64,000 bases of DNA, from positions 1,364,001 to 1,428,000 of the forward strand of contig NZ_CP049107.1 of NCBI RefSeq assembly GCF_011044255.1. The letters run 5' to 3'. A program made the translations under genes and the position numbers. Shown here piece by piece: positions 15,548 through 24,324 of the stretch. The notes under the pieces were generated by a model that saw only the letters and a list, made by a program, of their open reading frames with translations, was not told where the DNA came from and did not search any database. The number at the start of each line of letters is the position of its first letter. The first letter of the stretch is position 1. Source of the stretch: Rhizorhabdus phycosphaerae. Lineage in GTDB: Bacteria > Pseudomonadota > Alphaproteobacteria > Sphingomonadales > Sphingomonadaceae.

Positions 15548-16536
15548 GCGCCCATCAGGCGCGCGGCGTGGAGAGCATGATAGCTCAGCACGCCCGAGGC
15601 GCCGGCGCGCTTGAACGCCATCAGCGTCTCCAGCACCATCGCGTCGCGGTCGGCCGCACCGGCCGCGACGGCATGCTCGATCATCGCATATTCGCCCGAC
15701 ACCTGATAGGCGAACACCGGCACCTCGAAGCGCTCCTTCACCAGCCGGACGATATCGAGATAGGGGAGCCCCGGCTTCACCATCACGCTGTCGGCGCCCT
15801 CGGCGAGGTCGAGCGCCACTTCGCGCAGCGCCTCCTGCGCATTGGCGGGGTTCATCTGATAGCCCTTCTTGTCGCCCTTCAGCAGCCCGCGCGTATCGAC
15901 CGCGTCGCGGAAGGGGCCATAGAAAGCCGAGGCATATTTGGCGGCATAGGCCATGATCTGGACGTCGACATGCCCCCCGGCCTCCAGCGCCTCGCGGACC
16001 GCGCCGATGCGGCCGTCCATCATGTCCGACGGGGCGACGATGTCGCTCCCGGCTTCGGCCTGGACCAGCGCCTGCCCGACGAGGATGTCCTTGGTCGGGT
16101 CGTTGAGCACATAGCCTTCGGCGTCGATCAGCCCGTCATGGCCATGGCTGGTATAGGGATCGAGCGCGACGTCGGTCAGCAGGCCGATATCGGGCACCGC
16201 ATCCTTGATCGTCCGGATCGCACGACACATCAGATTGTCGGGATTGAGCGCCTCGCGCCCATCGTCGCTGCGCTTCTCGCGCGGGGTATTCGGGAACAGG
16301 GCCAGGCAGGGGATGCCGGCCTCCCGCGCTTCCTTCGCCTTCGCCGCGATCTGGGACAGCGGCCAGCGCGAAATGCCAGGCAGCGAAGCGATCGGCTCGA
16401 CCTCATCGCCATTGGCGATGAAGACCGGCCAGATCAGGTCGGCCGGGGTCACCACATTTTCGGCGAACATTTCGCGGCTCCAGCCGTGGCGGCGCGTGCG
16501 GCGGAGACGAAGGGCGGGGAAGGATGCGTGAGTCAT
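15544..16536 (-). CDS. hemB: Delta-aminolevulinic acid dehydratase (porphobilinogen synthase)
   Basis: A 330-residue cytoplasmic enzyme condensing two 5-aminolevulinate molecules to porphobilinogen in tetrapyrrole synthesis. Visible signatures are ADLIWPVFI, the active-site lid region PSDMMDGRIGAVREAL and the Schiff-base lysine in VMVKPGLPYLDIV. The metal site reads DVALDPYTSHGHDG, with Asp in place of the cysteines of zinc-type enzymes, so a Mg-dependent type is expected. The length is normal. It heads a three-gene overlapping operon. ATG 16536 is well placed. Confidence 0.95.
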   Translation of the reverse strand: MTHASFPALRLRRTRRHGWSREMFAENVVTPADLIWPVFIANGDEVEPIASLPGISRWPLSQIAAKAKEAREAGIPCLALFPNTPREKRSDDGREALNPDNLMCRAIRTIKDAVPDIGLLTDVALDPYTSHGHDGLIDAEGYVLNDPTKDILVGQALVQAEAGSDIVAPSDMMDGRIGAVREALEAGGHVDVQIMAYAAKYASAFYGPFRDAVDTRGLLKGDKKGYQMNPANAQEALREVALDLAEGADSVMVKPGLPYLDIVRLVKERFEVPVFAYQVSGEYAMIEHAVAAGAADRDAMVLETLMAFKRAGASGVLSYHALHAARLMGA

Positions 16537-16618
16537 GACACAGCTTTAGACCCGACGCGGCACGGTGCAAAGCCGATGGCGTCGGGGAGAGAAACGAAGC
16601 TCCCCTCCCCATGCGCCG

Positions 16619-17413
16619 TCAGCCGACCTTTTCGGGTTCGGGCGCCCAGGCGACGCCGTTGATGTGCGACCCGCCATCGACGAACAAGGTGTTGCCGGTC
16701 AGATAGCGGCTGCCCTCGCTCGCGAGGAACAGCGCGACCGGGGCGATATCCTCATCCACATCGCCGGTCCGCCCCATCGGGTTGAGCGCGTCCATCGCGG
16801 CGGCATTGTCCGGATACTCCGCCTTGAAGCGCAGATAGGCGGCGCTGGCGGCACCGGGGCAGATGATGTTGGCGGTGATGCCATAGCCCGCCCATTCGCG
16901 CGCGGCGGTGCGGGTGAGCGCGCGCAGCCCCTCCTTGCCCGCGTTGAAGTCGGCCGAATAGATATGCGCATTGACGCCGTTGAGCGAGCAGATGCTGATC
17001 ACCCGGCCCCAGCCCGCCTTGCGCATATGCGGGAAGCACGCCCGCATCGCCCAGACGCTTGCCATGATCGACATGTCGAAGCTGTGCGCGAACTCCTCGT
17101 CGGTCTTGTCCTCAAGGCGGCGGATGTGGCCGCCGCCATAGGCATTGTTGACGAGGATATCGACGCCGCCGAAGCGCTCGCCTGCTGCGGAGACCGCGCC
17201 GAGCAGTTGCTCCTTCTTCGTCACGTCGGTCTGGACGAACAGCGCCGAGCCGCCCGCCGCCGCGATCGCCTGCGCACGCGCCTCGCCCACCGCCGGATTA
17301 TATTCCGCGATGACGACATTGGCGCCCTCGCGCGCGAAGCGGCTGGCGATGGCCCCGCCGATCCCTTCGCCGCCTCCGGTGATCAGGGCGGTCTTTCCTG
17401 CGAGTGTCTGCAT
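16619..17413 (-). CDS. SDR family oxidoreductase with Tyr-to-Phe change
   Basis: A 264-residue short-chain dehydrogenase. The cofactor motif ITGGGEGIGGAIA lies near residues 10-22, followed by NNAYGGG. The catalytic tetrad is odd: Ser143 and Lys160 are in place, but the position 13 after Ser, normally Tyr, is Phe156 (DFNAGKEGLRAL, codon TTC). A Tyr at 152 is out of register. ATG 17413 is chosen over 17419 because GGGAGGAG then lies at proper distance. It follows the TonB receptor 17 bases downstream on the same strand, so a shared substrate pathway is likely. Confidence 0.85.
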   Translation of the reverse strand: MQTLAGKTALITGGGEGIGGAIASRFAREGANVVIAEYNPAVGEARAQAIAAAGGSALFVQTDVTKKEQLLGAVSAAGERFGGVDILVNNAYGGGHIRRLEDKTDEEFAHSFDMSIMASVWAMRACFPHMRKAGWGRVISICSLNGVNAHIYSADFNAGKEGLRALTRTAAREWAGYGITANIICPGAASAAYLRFKAEYPDNAAAMDALNPMGRTGDVDEDIAPVALFLASEGSRYLTGNTLFVDGGSHINGVAWAPEPEKVG

Positions 17414-17430
17414 GATCATCTCCTCCCTGT

Positions 17431-19863
17431 TCACTTGCCGAAGCGGTAGCGGATGTTGAGGCCGTAGGTGCGCGGCTCGCCATAGAGCGCCGCGTCGAAA
17501 CCCAGCGCCGAGGCGAGCGGATAGCCGCCGACGATATATTTCTTGCCGGTGATGTTGTTGGCGAAGACGCCGACGTCGATGCCGCGCCCGAAGACGTCGG
17601 CCCAGTCGAGCCGCGCGTTCCACAAGGAATAGCTGGGATAAGTGTCGAGCGGCGTGTCCGGATCGGACGTCGTCACCCGGTCGGTGAAGCTATAGTCGCT
17701 GGTCAGCGTGACCGAGCCGGCATCGCCCTCGAACAGGACATATTGGCCGTTGATGCCGGCCTTCCATTCCGGCTGGAAGGCGATCTGCCGGCCCACGCGG
17801 CAAGCGGTGCCGACATTGGTCGCGCATTTCGCGTCGAGATAGGAGGCGAAGCCGCCGATCGTCAGGTTGCGCGACGGCTTGAGCAGCACTTCCAGCTCGC
17901 CGCCCTTGTTGGTCGCCTTGCCGGCATTCTGAACGAGGTTGATGAAGGAGCCGTTCGCCAGCACCGGCAGCGAGATCTGGATGTCGCGATATTTGTCGAT
18001 GAACAGCGACAGATTTGTGCGCAGCGGAACGCCGATGTCCCAATCGGCCTTGAGGCCCACTTCCCAGTCGTCGACTTGCTCTTCGCCGAAGGTGGCGAAC
18101 TGCGCGGCCGGCGCCGGAAGGTTGAACCCGCCGCTTTTATAGCCCCGCCGATAGGCGACATAGCCAAGGATGCGGTCGGTCAGCTCATATTGCAGCGTAG
18201 CATCGAAGGTCGGCGCGCTGAAGCTCGCCTTGCCCTCGACCGGGCATTCGATGCCGCCTGTGGCAGTGTTCGTCTGGGTGCAGTTGCCGGCGTCGTCCGT
18301 GACCGACGAGGTCAGGAAGCGCTTGTCCCAAGTGTAGCGGAAGCCGCCCGAGAGCTGAAGCTTGTCGGTGATCTGCCACTCGACATGGGCGAACAGCGCG
18401 TCGCTGCTGTCGCGATAATAATTGCCGGTGTTGCTGGCCGCGCCGAACACCACCGAGCGATAACTCTGGTCGATGCCCGGCGTCGTCTTCTCATGGTAGA
18501 AACCGACGACATAGCTGATCCCCGCATCGGGCAGCTTGCCCTGCAGCTGCACCTCCTCGGTGAACTGGTTGGTACCGCGGACATAAGGCGGGTTGCTTCC
18601 GGTGCCCGGATATTCGCCATAGGCATAATCGAGGCCTGCCGTGATGTCGGTGGTCTCCGCCGTGCGGCTGCGCCGCAGCGAGATGATGTTCTTCAGCGTC
18701 AAATTGTCGGTCAGCTCGATCTGGGTCCGGTTGGTGACGCCATAAGCCTTGTTGCGGTTATAGACCGGCCGCCGGCTGAGGTTGCGCCGGACGCCGATCT
18801 GCCGCTGCAGCGCGAGTGCGTCCTGGAATTGCGCCGGCGTCAGGCCCGACAGGCTGAAGCCGCCATTGGCGCCTGCGACGAAGGCCGCCACCGCCCCGCC
18901 GAATGGGCCGGTCGGACAGTTGGGCAGCGCCACCGACAGGCAAGCGATCGGGGTCGGCGCGCCGGCCAGCAGCGGGATGCTCGCGGGCAGGCCGAAACCC
19001 TGCTGCAGGGCATCGGGCACCGGCAAGGCACCCAGCTGCGCGCCGGGATTGATCGCCCGCAGGATGAGGCCGTTGCCGGTGTTGTCGCGGAAATTATAGT
19101 CGACGATCGTGTTGCTCTCGATCCGATCGTTCGGGCGGAGGAGCAGCGACACGCGGAAGGCGTCGTGGTTGCGGCTGTCCGCGCGCTGCCCGGTATAGAT
19201 CGATTTGGTGAAGCCGTCGCGGCGCGACCAGGAACCGGCCAGACGCAGCGCGACACGGTCCTCGACGATCGGCAGGTTCACCATGCCCTCGACCTCATGA
19301 TAGTCGAGATTGCCAACACTGCCCTTCACATAGCCTTCGAGGTCGAAGGTCGGCTTGTTCGGCTCGAACAGCACGGCGCCGCCGGTCGTATTGCGCCCGA
19401 ACAGCGTGCCCTGCGGCCCTTTCAGCACCTGCACATTCGCCAGGTCGTAGAAGACGCCGGAGCCGGCGATGGTGGTGGGGACCTCGGCGAAATAGGTGGC
19501 GACGCTGGTGAAGTTGCGTGCGCCGCCGCCGATGATCCCGGGCCCCTGCCCGCGAATGTAGAAGCCGGCCTCATTGCGGTTGTTCTGGAAGATGTTGAGG
19601 GCCGGCGCGGTCTGGCGCAGCGCCTCGGTCGACAGGATGCCGCGATCGGCCAGCGTCTCGCCCGACAAAGCGGTGATGGCGACGGGCACATTCTGCAGCG
19701 CCTCGTCACGGCGGCGGGCCGTGACGACGATATCGCCCAGCCCTGTTTCGGCGGTCGCCTCCTGCGCGGTGGTGGCGGGGGCAGCCTGCTGTGCATGTCC
19801 CGGTGCGGCGACCATGATCCATCCTGCAGCCGTCAGCCGCAGGACGCTCTTCAGCGTCTTCAT
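17431..19863 (-). CDS. TonB-dependent receptor
   Basis: An 810-residue outer-membrane receptor. A signal peptide (MKTLKSVLRLTAAGWIMVAA...HAQ) precedes the plug domain, which starts near GLGDIVVTARRRDEALQNVP. The plug has VQVLKGPQGTLFGRNTTGGA, a very common sphingomonad signature. The barrel fills the rest and ends NIRYRFGK. ATG 19863 follows GGAGAGAAAG, while the frame extends further upstream without support. The receptor resembles those for aromatic or terpenoid-like substrates rather than siderophores, but the ligand is unknown. It is cotranscribed with the SDR and faces the paired Lrp regulators. Confidence 0.9.
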   Translation of the reverse strand: MKTLKSVLRLTAAGWIMVAAPGHAQQAAPATTAQEATAETGLGDIVVTARRRDEALQNVPVAITALSGETLADRGILSTEALRQTAPALNIFQNNRNEAGFYIRGQGPGIIGGGARNFTSVATYFAEVPTTIAGSGVFYDLANVQVLKGPQGTLFGRNTTGGAVLFEPNKPTFDLEGYVKGSVGNLDYHEVEGMVNLPIVEDRVALRLAGSWSRRDGFTKSIYTGQRADSRNHDAFRVSLLLRPNDRIESNTIVDYNFRDNTGNGLILRAINPGAQLGALPVPDALQQGFGLPASIPLLAGAPTPIACLSVALPNCPTGPFGGAVAAFVAGANGGFSLSGLTPAQFQDALALQRQIGVRRNLSRRPVYNRNKAYGVTNRTQIELTDNLTLKNIISLRRSRTAETTDITAGLDYAYGEYPGTGSNPPYVRGTNQFTEEVQLQGKLPDAGISYVVGFYHEKTTPGIDQSYRSVVFGAASNTGNYYRDSSDALFAHVEWQITDKLQLSGGFRYTWDKRFLTSSVTDDAGNCTQTNTATGGIECPVEGKASFSAPTFDATLQYELTDRILGYVAYRRGYKSGGFNLPAPAAQFATFGEEQVDDWEVGLKADWDIGVPLRTNLSLFIDKYRDIQISLPVLANGSFINLVQNAGKATNKGGELEVLLKPSRNLTIGGFASYLDAKCATNVGTACRVGRQIAFQPEWKAGINGQYVLFEGDAGSVTLTSDYSFTDRVTTSDPDTPLDTYPSYSLWNARLDWADVFGRGIDVGVFANNITGKKYIVGGYPLASALGFDAALYGEPRTYGLNIRYRFGK

Positions 19864-20077
19864 CTTTCTCTCCCTCTCCTCGCCGGTTTGATGCCGGCTT
19901 GTGGTGGAGAGCGGGACCGACGCTGGGGCGTCGCGGCAAAGCACGGCCCCATCCACTGATTGCGGGCTTCTCGCCTGATGATGGTCCATGGCCATCATCT
20001 TTTGAGCGAATCACCACGCAAAGTCTCTCCAAGAAGTTTTCATACTCGGCTAATGCGTAATATGTATATCACCATTC

Positions 20078-20089
20078 TACGCTTTCGTA
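20078..20089. promoter_or_regulatory. Palindrome in divergent promoter, possible Lrp site
   Basis: TACGCTTTCGTA forms a TACG/CGTA palindrome next to an AT-rich segment (TAATATGTATAT) between the TonB receptor and the first Lrp gene. AsnC/Lrp proteins often bind such sites near their own gene. This is position-based inference. Confidence 0.3.
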
Positions 20090-20135
20090 TCATCCAGCGA
20101 TGCCGATTGCGCGACGGGTGCCGATAGGAGACAAG

Positions 20136-20624
20136 ATGCGGCGGGGAGATGCCATGGCCGGCGATGCCGATTTCGCCTTCGATGCGCTGGACTGGAAGAT
20201 CGTCGATCTGCTCAAGGCGAACGGGCGCATCTCGAACCAGGAGATCGCCGAGCGGCTCAAGGTGACGCGCGCCTCGATCGGCCTGCGCATCCAGAGGATG
20301 ACCGACGCGGGAGCCTTGCGGATCGTCGCCGCCGCAGATTTCGGCGCCTATGACTTCAGCGTCCTGATCGCGCTGGCCATCAAGGTATCGGGTCGTGCGC
20401 CGCAAGCGGTGGCCGAGGAACTGGCCGCCCTCCCCGCCATCTTCGCGGTGCACCTCGTCACCGGCACCCACCATGTCGAGGCGCTCGTCGCGGTTCATGA
20501 CTTCGCCGAGTTGTCCGACGCCGTGATGGGCTCGATCAACGGGATTGCCGGCATCGCCCATGTCGATGCCTGCATCGCCACCGACGTCGTCTTCTACAAT
20601 TTCGACGTGGGAATCGCGCGGTGA
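20136..20624 (+). CDS. Lrp/AsnC family regulator (first of a tandem pair)
   Basis: A 162-residue protein. An N-terminal helix-turn-helix (LDWKIVDLLKANGRISNQEI, then AERLKVTRASIGLRIQRM) is followed by a RAM/AsnC ligand-binding domain (FAVHLVTGTHHVEALVAVHD). ATG 20136 is preferred, with AGGAG about 6 bases upstream. An ATG at 20154 is also possible. The stop overlaps the GTG of a second Lrp gene. It is divergent from the TonB-SDR operon, which it may control in response to a catabolic substrate. Confidence 0.85.
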   Translation: MRRGDAMAGDADFAFDALDWKIVDLLKANGRISNQEIAERLKVTRASIGLRIQRMTDAGALRIVAAADFGAYDFSVLIALAIKVSGRAPQAVAEELAALPAIFAVHLVTGTHHVEALVAVHDFAELSDAVMGSINGIAGIAHVDACIATDVVFYNFDVGIAR

Positions 20625-21079
20625 ACCGGATCGATCTGGATGAGACCGACCGGGCGATCCTCGACCTGCTGGGCGACGATGCGCGCTTGAGCAATCGCGC
20701 TATCGCGCGCCGGCTCGAACTGGCAGAAGGCACGGTGCGAACGCGGATCAAGCGTCTGACCGACCGGCGTCTGCTGCGCTTCACCGCGATCACCGACCAT
20801 CGCCAGCACGGCAATCCCGAATTCGCCTTTCTCCGCATCCGCGCAGACATGCGGCAGGCAGGCAGGATCACCGAAGCGCTGCGCCGCTATCCCCAGCTCC
20901 GAACGGTCATCATGATGCTCGGCAATTTCAACATATTGGCGGTCGGGCTTTTCGACAGCCGCGAGGAGATCGGGACGATAACGTCCGACCTCCTCGATGG
21001 CGTGCCCGGTGTGCTCGACGTACAGGCATCGATCGTGACGCAGTCGATCAAATATAATGAGCGCATCGCCAAGCTTTGA
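20621..21079 (+). CDS. Lrp/AsnC family regulator (second of a tandem pair)
   Basis: A 152-residue protein with the same layout: HTH (DETDRAILDLLGDDARLSNR, then AIARRLELAEGTVRTRIKRL) and a RAM domain (RTVIMMLGNFNILAVGLFDS). The GTG start at 20621 overlaps the previous stop as GTGA, which couples translation and suggests a fixed ratio of the two proteins. The two are clearly diverged rather than a recent duplicate. They may form heteromers. Confidence 0.85.
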   Translation: MNRIDLDETDRAILDLLGDDARLSNRAIARRLELAEGTVRTRIKRLTDRRLLRFTAITDHRQHGNPEFAFLRIRADMRQAGRITEALRRYPQLRTVIMMLGNFNILAVGLFDSREEIGTITSDLLDGVPGVLDVQASIVTQSIKYNERIAKL

Positions 21080-21145
21080 CCAACCGGCGACAAAAAGCGT
21101 TGGGGACATTGCGCCCGAAACGATCCTGGTGCGTTGTGGCTGCGC

Positions 21146-22054
21146 ATGACACAGCCAGACGCCCCCCGCTCCGCCATCATGATCGTCAACGCGATGTCGC
21201 GTCAGGGCCGTGACCTCTTCGACAGCGCCTGCGACGGATTGAAGAGGTCGGGCGTCGAGTTGATCGACGCGATCGCGGTCGACGAGCCCGGCGCACTCGA
21301 CCGCCATGTGCGCGAAGCGATGGCAAAACGTCCGCCGATGCTGATCGTCGGCGGGGGCGACGGCACTTTGTCGGGCGTCGTCGACGCGATCGTCGGAACC
21401 GATACCGTCTTTGCAGTCCTGCCGCTCGGAACCGCCAACAGCTTCGCACGGACGCTGTGCATTCCGCTCGATCTGGACGGCGCGATTGACGTCATCGCAT
21501 CCGGCACGCCCCGCCGGATCGACCTCGGCATGATCGACGACGATTATTATTGCAACTGCGCCGCGATCGGCCTTTCGACCAAGATCGGCGGGCAGATACC
21601 GCCTGTCCTGAAGAAGAGCCTCGGCCGCCTCGGCTATCTGATCTGGGCGACCTGGCAGTCGATGAAGTTCCGCTCCTTCCGTCTGATCGTGACGCAGGAT
21701 GGGGTCCGGCACGAGATCGACGCGCTGGAGGTGCGGATCGCCAACGGCCCCTATCATGGCGGCGTCGAACTGGTCGACGACGCGGATCCGCAAAGCGGCG
21801 AGATTGTCGTCCAGGCCGTGGTCGGGCGTTCACCGGTCCAACTCGGCTGGAGCTGGTTCACCAGCTGGCTGCGCCTGCGCGCGCGCAAGGACACCACCGT
21901 CGAATATCGCGGTCGCGCGCTGCGCGTGGAGACGGTGCCCTCGCTGCAGGTCTCGATCGACGGAGAGGTTCTGGCCAAAACCCCCTTCACCGCGCGCGTG
22001 GCGCCCGGCGTGATCACCGTGATGGCGCCGGTGGACTGCGTACGGCCGGACTGA
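21146..22054 (+). CDS. Diacylglycerol kinase-like lipid kinase
   Basis: A 302-residue protein of the DAGK/YegS/sphingosine-kinase superfamily. The nucleotide motif VGGGDGTLSGVVDAI lies near residues 68-82, followed by LPLGTANSFARTL and the conserved RIDLGMIDDDYYCNCAAIGL region. The C-terminal strand ends DGEVLAKTPFTARVAPG. Sphingomonads contain sphingolipids, so a lipid or sphingoid-base substrate is plausible but not shown. The ATG at 21146 is preferred over the TTG at 21134. It starts 66 bases after the second Lrp gene on the same strand. Confidence 0.85.
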   Translation: MTQPDAPRSAIMIVNAMSRQGRDLFDSACDGLKRSGVELIDAIAVDEPGALDRHVREAMAKRPPMLIVGGGDGTLSGVVDAIVGTDTVFAVLPLGTANSFARTLCIPLDLDGAIDVIASGTPRRIDLGMIDDDYYCNCAAIGLSTKIGGQIPPVLKKSLGRLGYLIWATWQSMKFRSFRLIVTQDGVRHEIDALEVRIANGPYHGGVELVDDADPQSGEIVVQAVVGRSPVQLGWSWFTSWLRLRARKDTTVEYRGRALRVETVPSLQVSIDGEVLAKTPFTARVAPGVITVMAPVDCVRPD

Positions 22055-22162
22055 GTAGAAGCTCGGGCTCGACCGACCGCGAATACAGCGTATCGGCCGA
22101 CGTCCCGGAGTGTTCGTGCCAACCTGTCGGGTAGCCCGGCGACCAACGCTGGTCGAGTGCCC

Positions 22163-23311
22163 ATGACGAAGATTGGACGGTTCGCATTTTCGATAGCGCT
22201 CCTCGCCTGCGCTGGCTCCATAAGCCTGCCCGCACGCGAGAAGCGACCGTCCGTCTGCGAAAAACGGGCACCCTATGCGGGGCCCGCCATGCGCACCCTT
22301 TCCATGCCACAGGTCGCCGCCATCCTACCCGACGGCGATATGAAGCCCGATGCGGCTCACGCGCTGGATAGCGCATTCTCCAAGATCCAGGATCGCCTTG
22401 CCGCGCCCGCGATGAGCGCAGCTGTGCTGATCCCCGACAAAGGCCTGTGGCAGACCACTGTCGCGCCTTCGGACACGCCGCTGTTGTTCTGGGCGAGCGC
22501 GGGAAAGATCGCGACGGCGGTCGTCGTCCTGCAACTGGTCGACGAGGGCAGGATCGGCCTCGATGATCGCGTTTCAGGCTGGATCGAAGGCGTTCCGAAC
22601 GGCGACCTCATCACGATAGGTGACCTTCTCGCCCACAGGTCGGGCCTGTTCAGCGCGAACGAAGACGAGACCATAGCGCGCGATCCCCATTTTCTGGACC
22701 TGCCCGAACAGCTGACAATCGTCCGCCGACATGGGCCATTATTCTGTCCCGGCGCGGCGTGGCGCTATTCCAATACGGGCTTCAGCCTGCTGGGCGAGAT
22801 CGTCGCAAAGGTCGACGGCATTCCCATCGAGGAAGCGATCACGCGCAGGATCATCGAGCCGCTCCATCTGCAAAAGATGCGCGCCCTGCGGCCGGGCGGG
22901 CCTTCGGAGGGCGTCGCGCCGCCCCACCCCGCGAAGGGCGCCCTGATCGATCCCTCCTGGGCGGGTGCCGCTGGCCCGATCGTCAGCGATGCTGCGGACA
23001 TGACCCGCTTCCTCGGCGCTCTGCTCGGCGGCCGCCTGCTGAAGACCGACACCATGGCGGCCATGCTGCATGAGCTCTACCCCATGTTCGACGCCGGCAC
23101 ATATTACGGCCTGGGACTCATGCTGTTCGAGGTCCCGGACGGAGATCGGACCTTACGCTGGATAGGCCATGCCGGCGGAACCCCTGGCGCGAGCGCTGTG
23201 GTGGCCTTCTCGCCAGCCGACAACGCAATCGTCGCAGTCGCCTTCACCGGAGATGGCTCCGCCACGGCATCCGCCAACTATTTGCTCAAGACGCTCCGAA
23301 GCACGCCCTAA
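22163..23311 (+). CDS. Serine hydrolase, class C beta-lactamase-like
   Basis: A 382-residue secreted hydrolase of the beta-lactamase/DD-peptidase (S12) fold. A signal-like N-terminus (RFAFSIALLACAGSISLPA) is present. The SxxK nucleophile motif is FWASAGKIATAVV, the second motif is WRYSNTGFSLLG, and the third is IGHAGGTPGASA (HxGG in place of KTG, common in esterase-type members). The true role, peptidase, esterase or amidase, cannot be told. ATG 22163 is used because 22157 is a GTG with no better site. It ends just before a palindromic repeat. Confidence 0.85.
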   Translation: MTKIGRFAFSIALLACAGSISLPAREKRPSVCEKRAPYAGPAMRTLSMPQVAAILPDGDMKPDAAHALDSAFSKIQDRLAAPAMSAAVLIPDKGLWQTTVAPSDTPLLFWASAGKIATAVVVLQLVDEGRIGLDDRVSGWIEGVPNGDLITIGDLLAHRSGLFSANEDETIARDPHFLDLPEQLTIVRRHGPLFCPGAAWRYSNTGFSLLGEIVAKVDGIPIEEAITRRIIEPLHLQKMRALRPGGPSEGVAPPHPAKGALIDPSWAGAAGPIVSDAADMTRFLGALLGGRLLKTDTMAAMLHELYPMFDAGTYYGLGLMLFEVPDGDRTLRWIGHAGGTPGASAVVAFSPADNAIVAVAFTGDGSATASANYLLKTLRSTP

Positions 23312-23321
23312 AATCAATTCG

Positions 23322-23411
23322 GGGACAGTATACCAATTTCCGGGTCGTGAAATGGCGATGCGCAACCCGATGGCCCACTCCATCCATCCGTAGAAATTAG
23401 TATACTGTCCC
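23322..23411. repeat. REP/MITE-like 90-bp palindrome
   Basis: Two 19-base arms, 23322-23340 and 23393-23411, both read GGGACAGTATAC followed by YAATTTC. They are inverted repeats with one mismatch (C/T at arm base 13). The 52-base centre has no gene. The GGGACAGTATAC core is of a type I associate with REP-like elements and their IS200-like (RAYT) transposases. It lies between convergent genes and could form a hairpin in transcripts of both. Confidence 0.7.
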
Positions 23412-23430
23412 TGATTAAAACGCGTAACCG

Positions 23431-24324
23431 CTAGCAGCCCAAGGCGGCTCTGCCGAGCATTACCGCGCCGAGCGGGCCCGCGTCGCTGCCGAGCCCCGGT
23501 GCCACGATCAGCCGGTCCATCGCGGCCTCGTCGAGATCGTCGAGATAGTCGTTGAGCAAGGTGCCCGCATGGTGCCGGATCACCGGTAGCAGGCCCGGGC
23601 GCAACTGGGGCACCCCGCCGCCGATCACGAAACGCTGCGGCGACAAGGCTAGGATTAGCATCGCGGCCCATTCGCCCAGGTCCATCGCGACGCGTCGCCA
23701 CAGCAGGTCATCATCCTCGACCTCGGCGAGCGGGCGGCCGGCGCGGGCCATGAGGCCGGGGCCGCTGACTAGCCCCTCGATGCAGTCGCCATGGCTGGGG
23801 CAGCAACCGGGGAAGTCGTCGCCCGCCTGCCGCCGGATCCGCATATGGCCGGCCTCGGGATGCATGCGGCCATGGAGCGGGCGGCCGTCGATCACAACGC
23901 CCAGCCCGACGCCAGTCCCGACCGTGGCGTAGATATGGGCGTCGCAGCCCTGCGCCGCGCCCCAATGCCCTTCGGCGAGCGCTGCGCCGTTGACGTCGGT
24001 GTCGATCGCGATCGGCAAGTCGAACCGCTCCCGGAAATGCCCCGCTATGTCGGCCCCGGCCCATCCTGGCTTGGGCGTACGGCCCATATGGCCGAAGCGC
24101 GGATGCGCGGGGTCGAGCATCAGCGGGCCGAAGCTTGCGATACCGATAGCCGCGATCGGCTCCTCCTCGATCCAGCGCGCGACCTCGGCCGAGATCAACC
24201 CGAGCGTATCGGGCGTGCCGGTCGGCCAGCGTTCCTGCCGCACGATGGTCCGTCCGCGCGCAAGGCTGGCGATGCACTTGGTGCCGCCCAGTTCGATCCC
24301 CGCGATCAGGGGCTCGTCGGTCAT
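23431..24324 (-). CDS. ROK family sugar kinase, probable fructokinase
   Basis: A 297-residue ROK kinase. The phosphate loop is IELGGTKCIAS (residues 10-20). The catalytic Asp110 lies in DTDVNGAALAE. The ROK zinc site has HPEAGH and the CCPSHGDCIEGLVSGPGL cysteine cluster. The order and sequence style fit the fructokinase branch, which phosphorylates fructose with ATP. It overlaps the GH68 gene by four bases (24321-24324), so the two are cotranslated. In context it would take the fructose released from sucrose. Confidence 0.88.
   Translation of the reverse strand: MTDEPLIAGIELGGTKCIASLARGRTIVRQERWPTGTPDTLGLISAEVARWIEEEPIAAIGIASFGPLMLDPAHPRFGHMGRTPKPGWAGADIAGHFRERFDLPIAIDTDVNGAALAEGHWGAAQGCDAHIYATVGTGVGLGVVIDGRPLHGRMHPEAGHMRIRRQAGDDFPGCCPSHGDCIEGLVSGPGLMARAGRPLAEVEDDDLLWRRVAMDLGEWAAMLILALSPQRFVIGGGVPQLRPGLLPVIRHHAGTLLNDYLDDLDEAAMDRLIVAPGLGSDAGPLGAVMLGRAALGC

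Noticed and set aside
20136-21079. Tandem Lrp genes as siroheme decarboxylase (NirDL/AhbAB)
   Set aside because: No heme-biosynthesis or nir genes nearby, and both keep ordinary AsnC HTH and RAM features.
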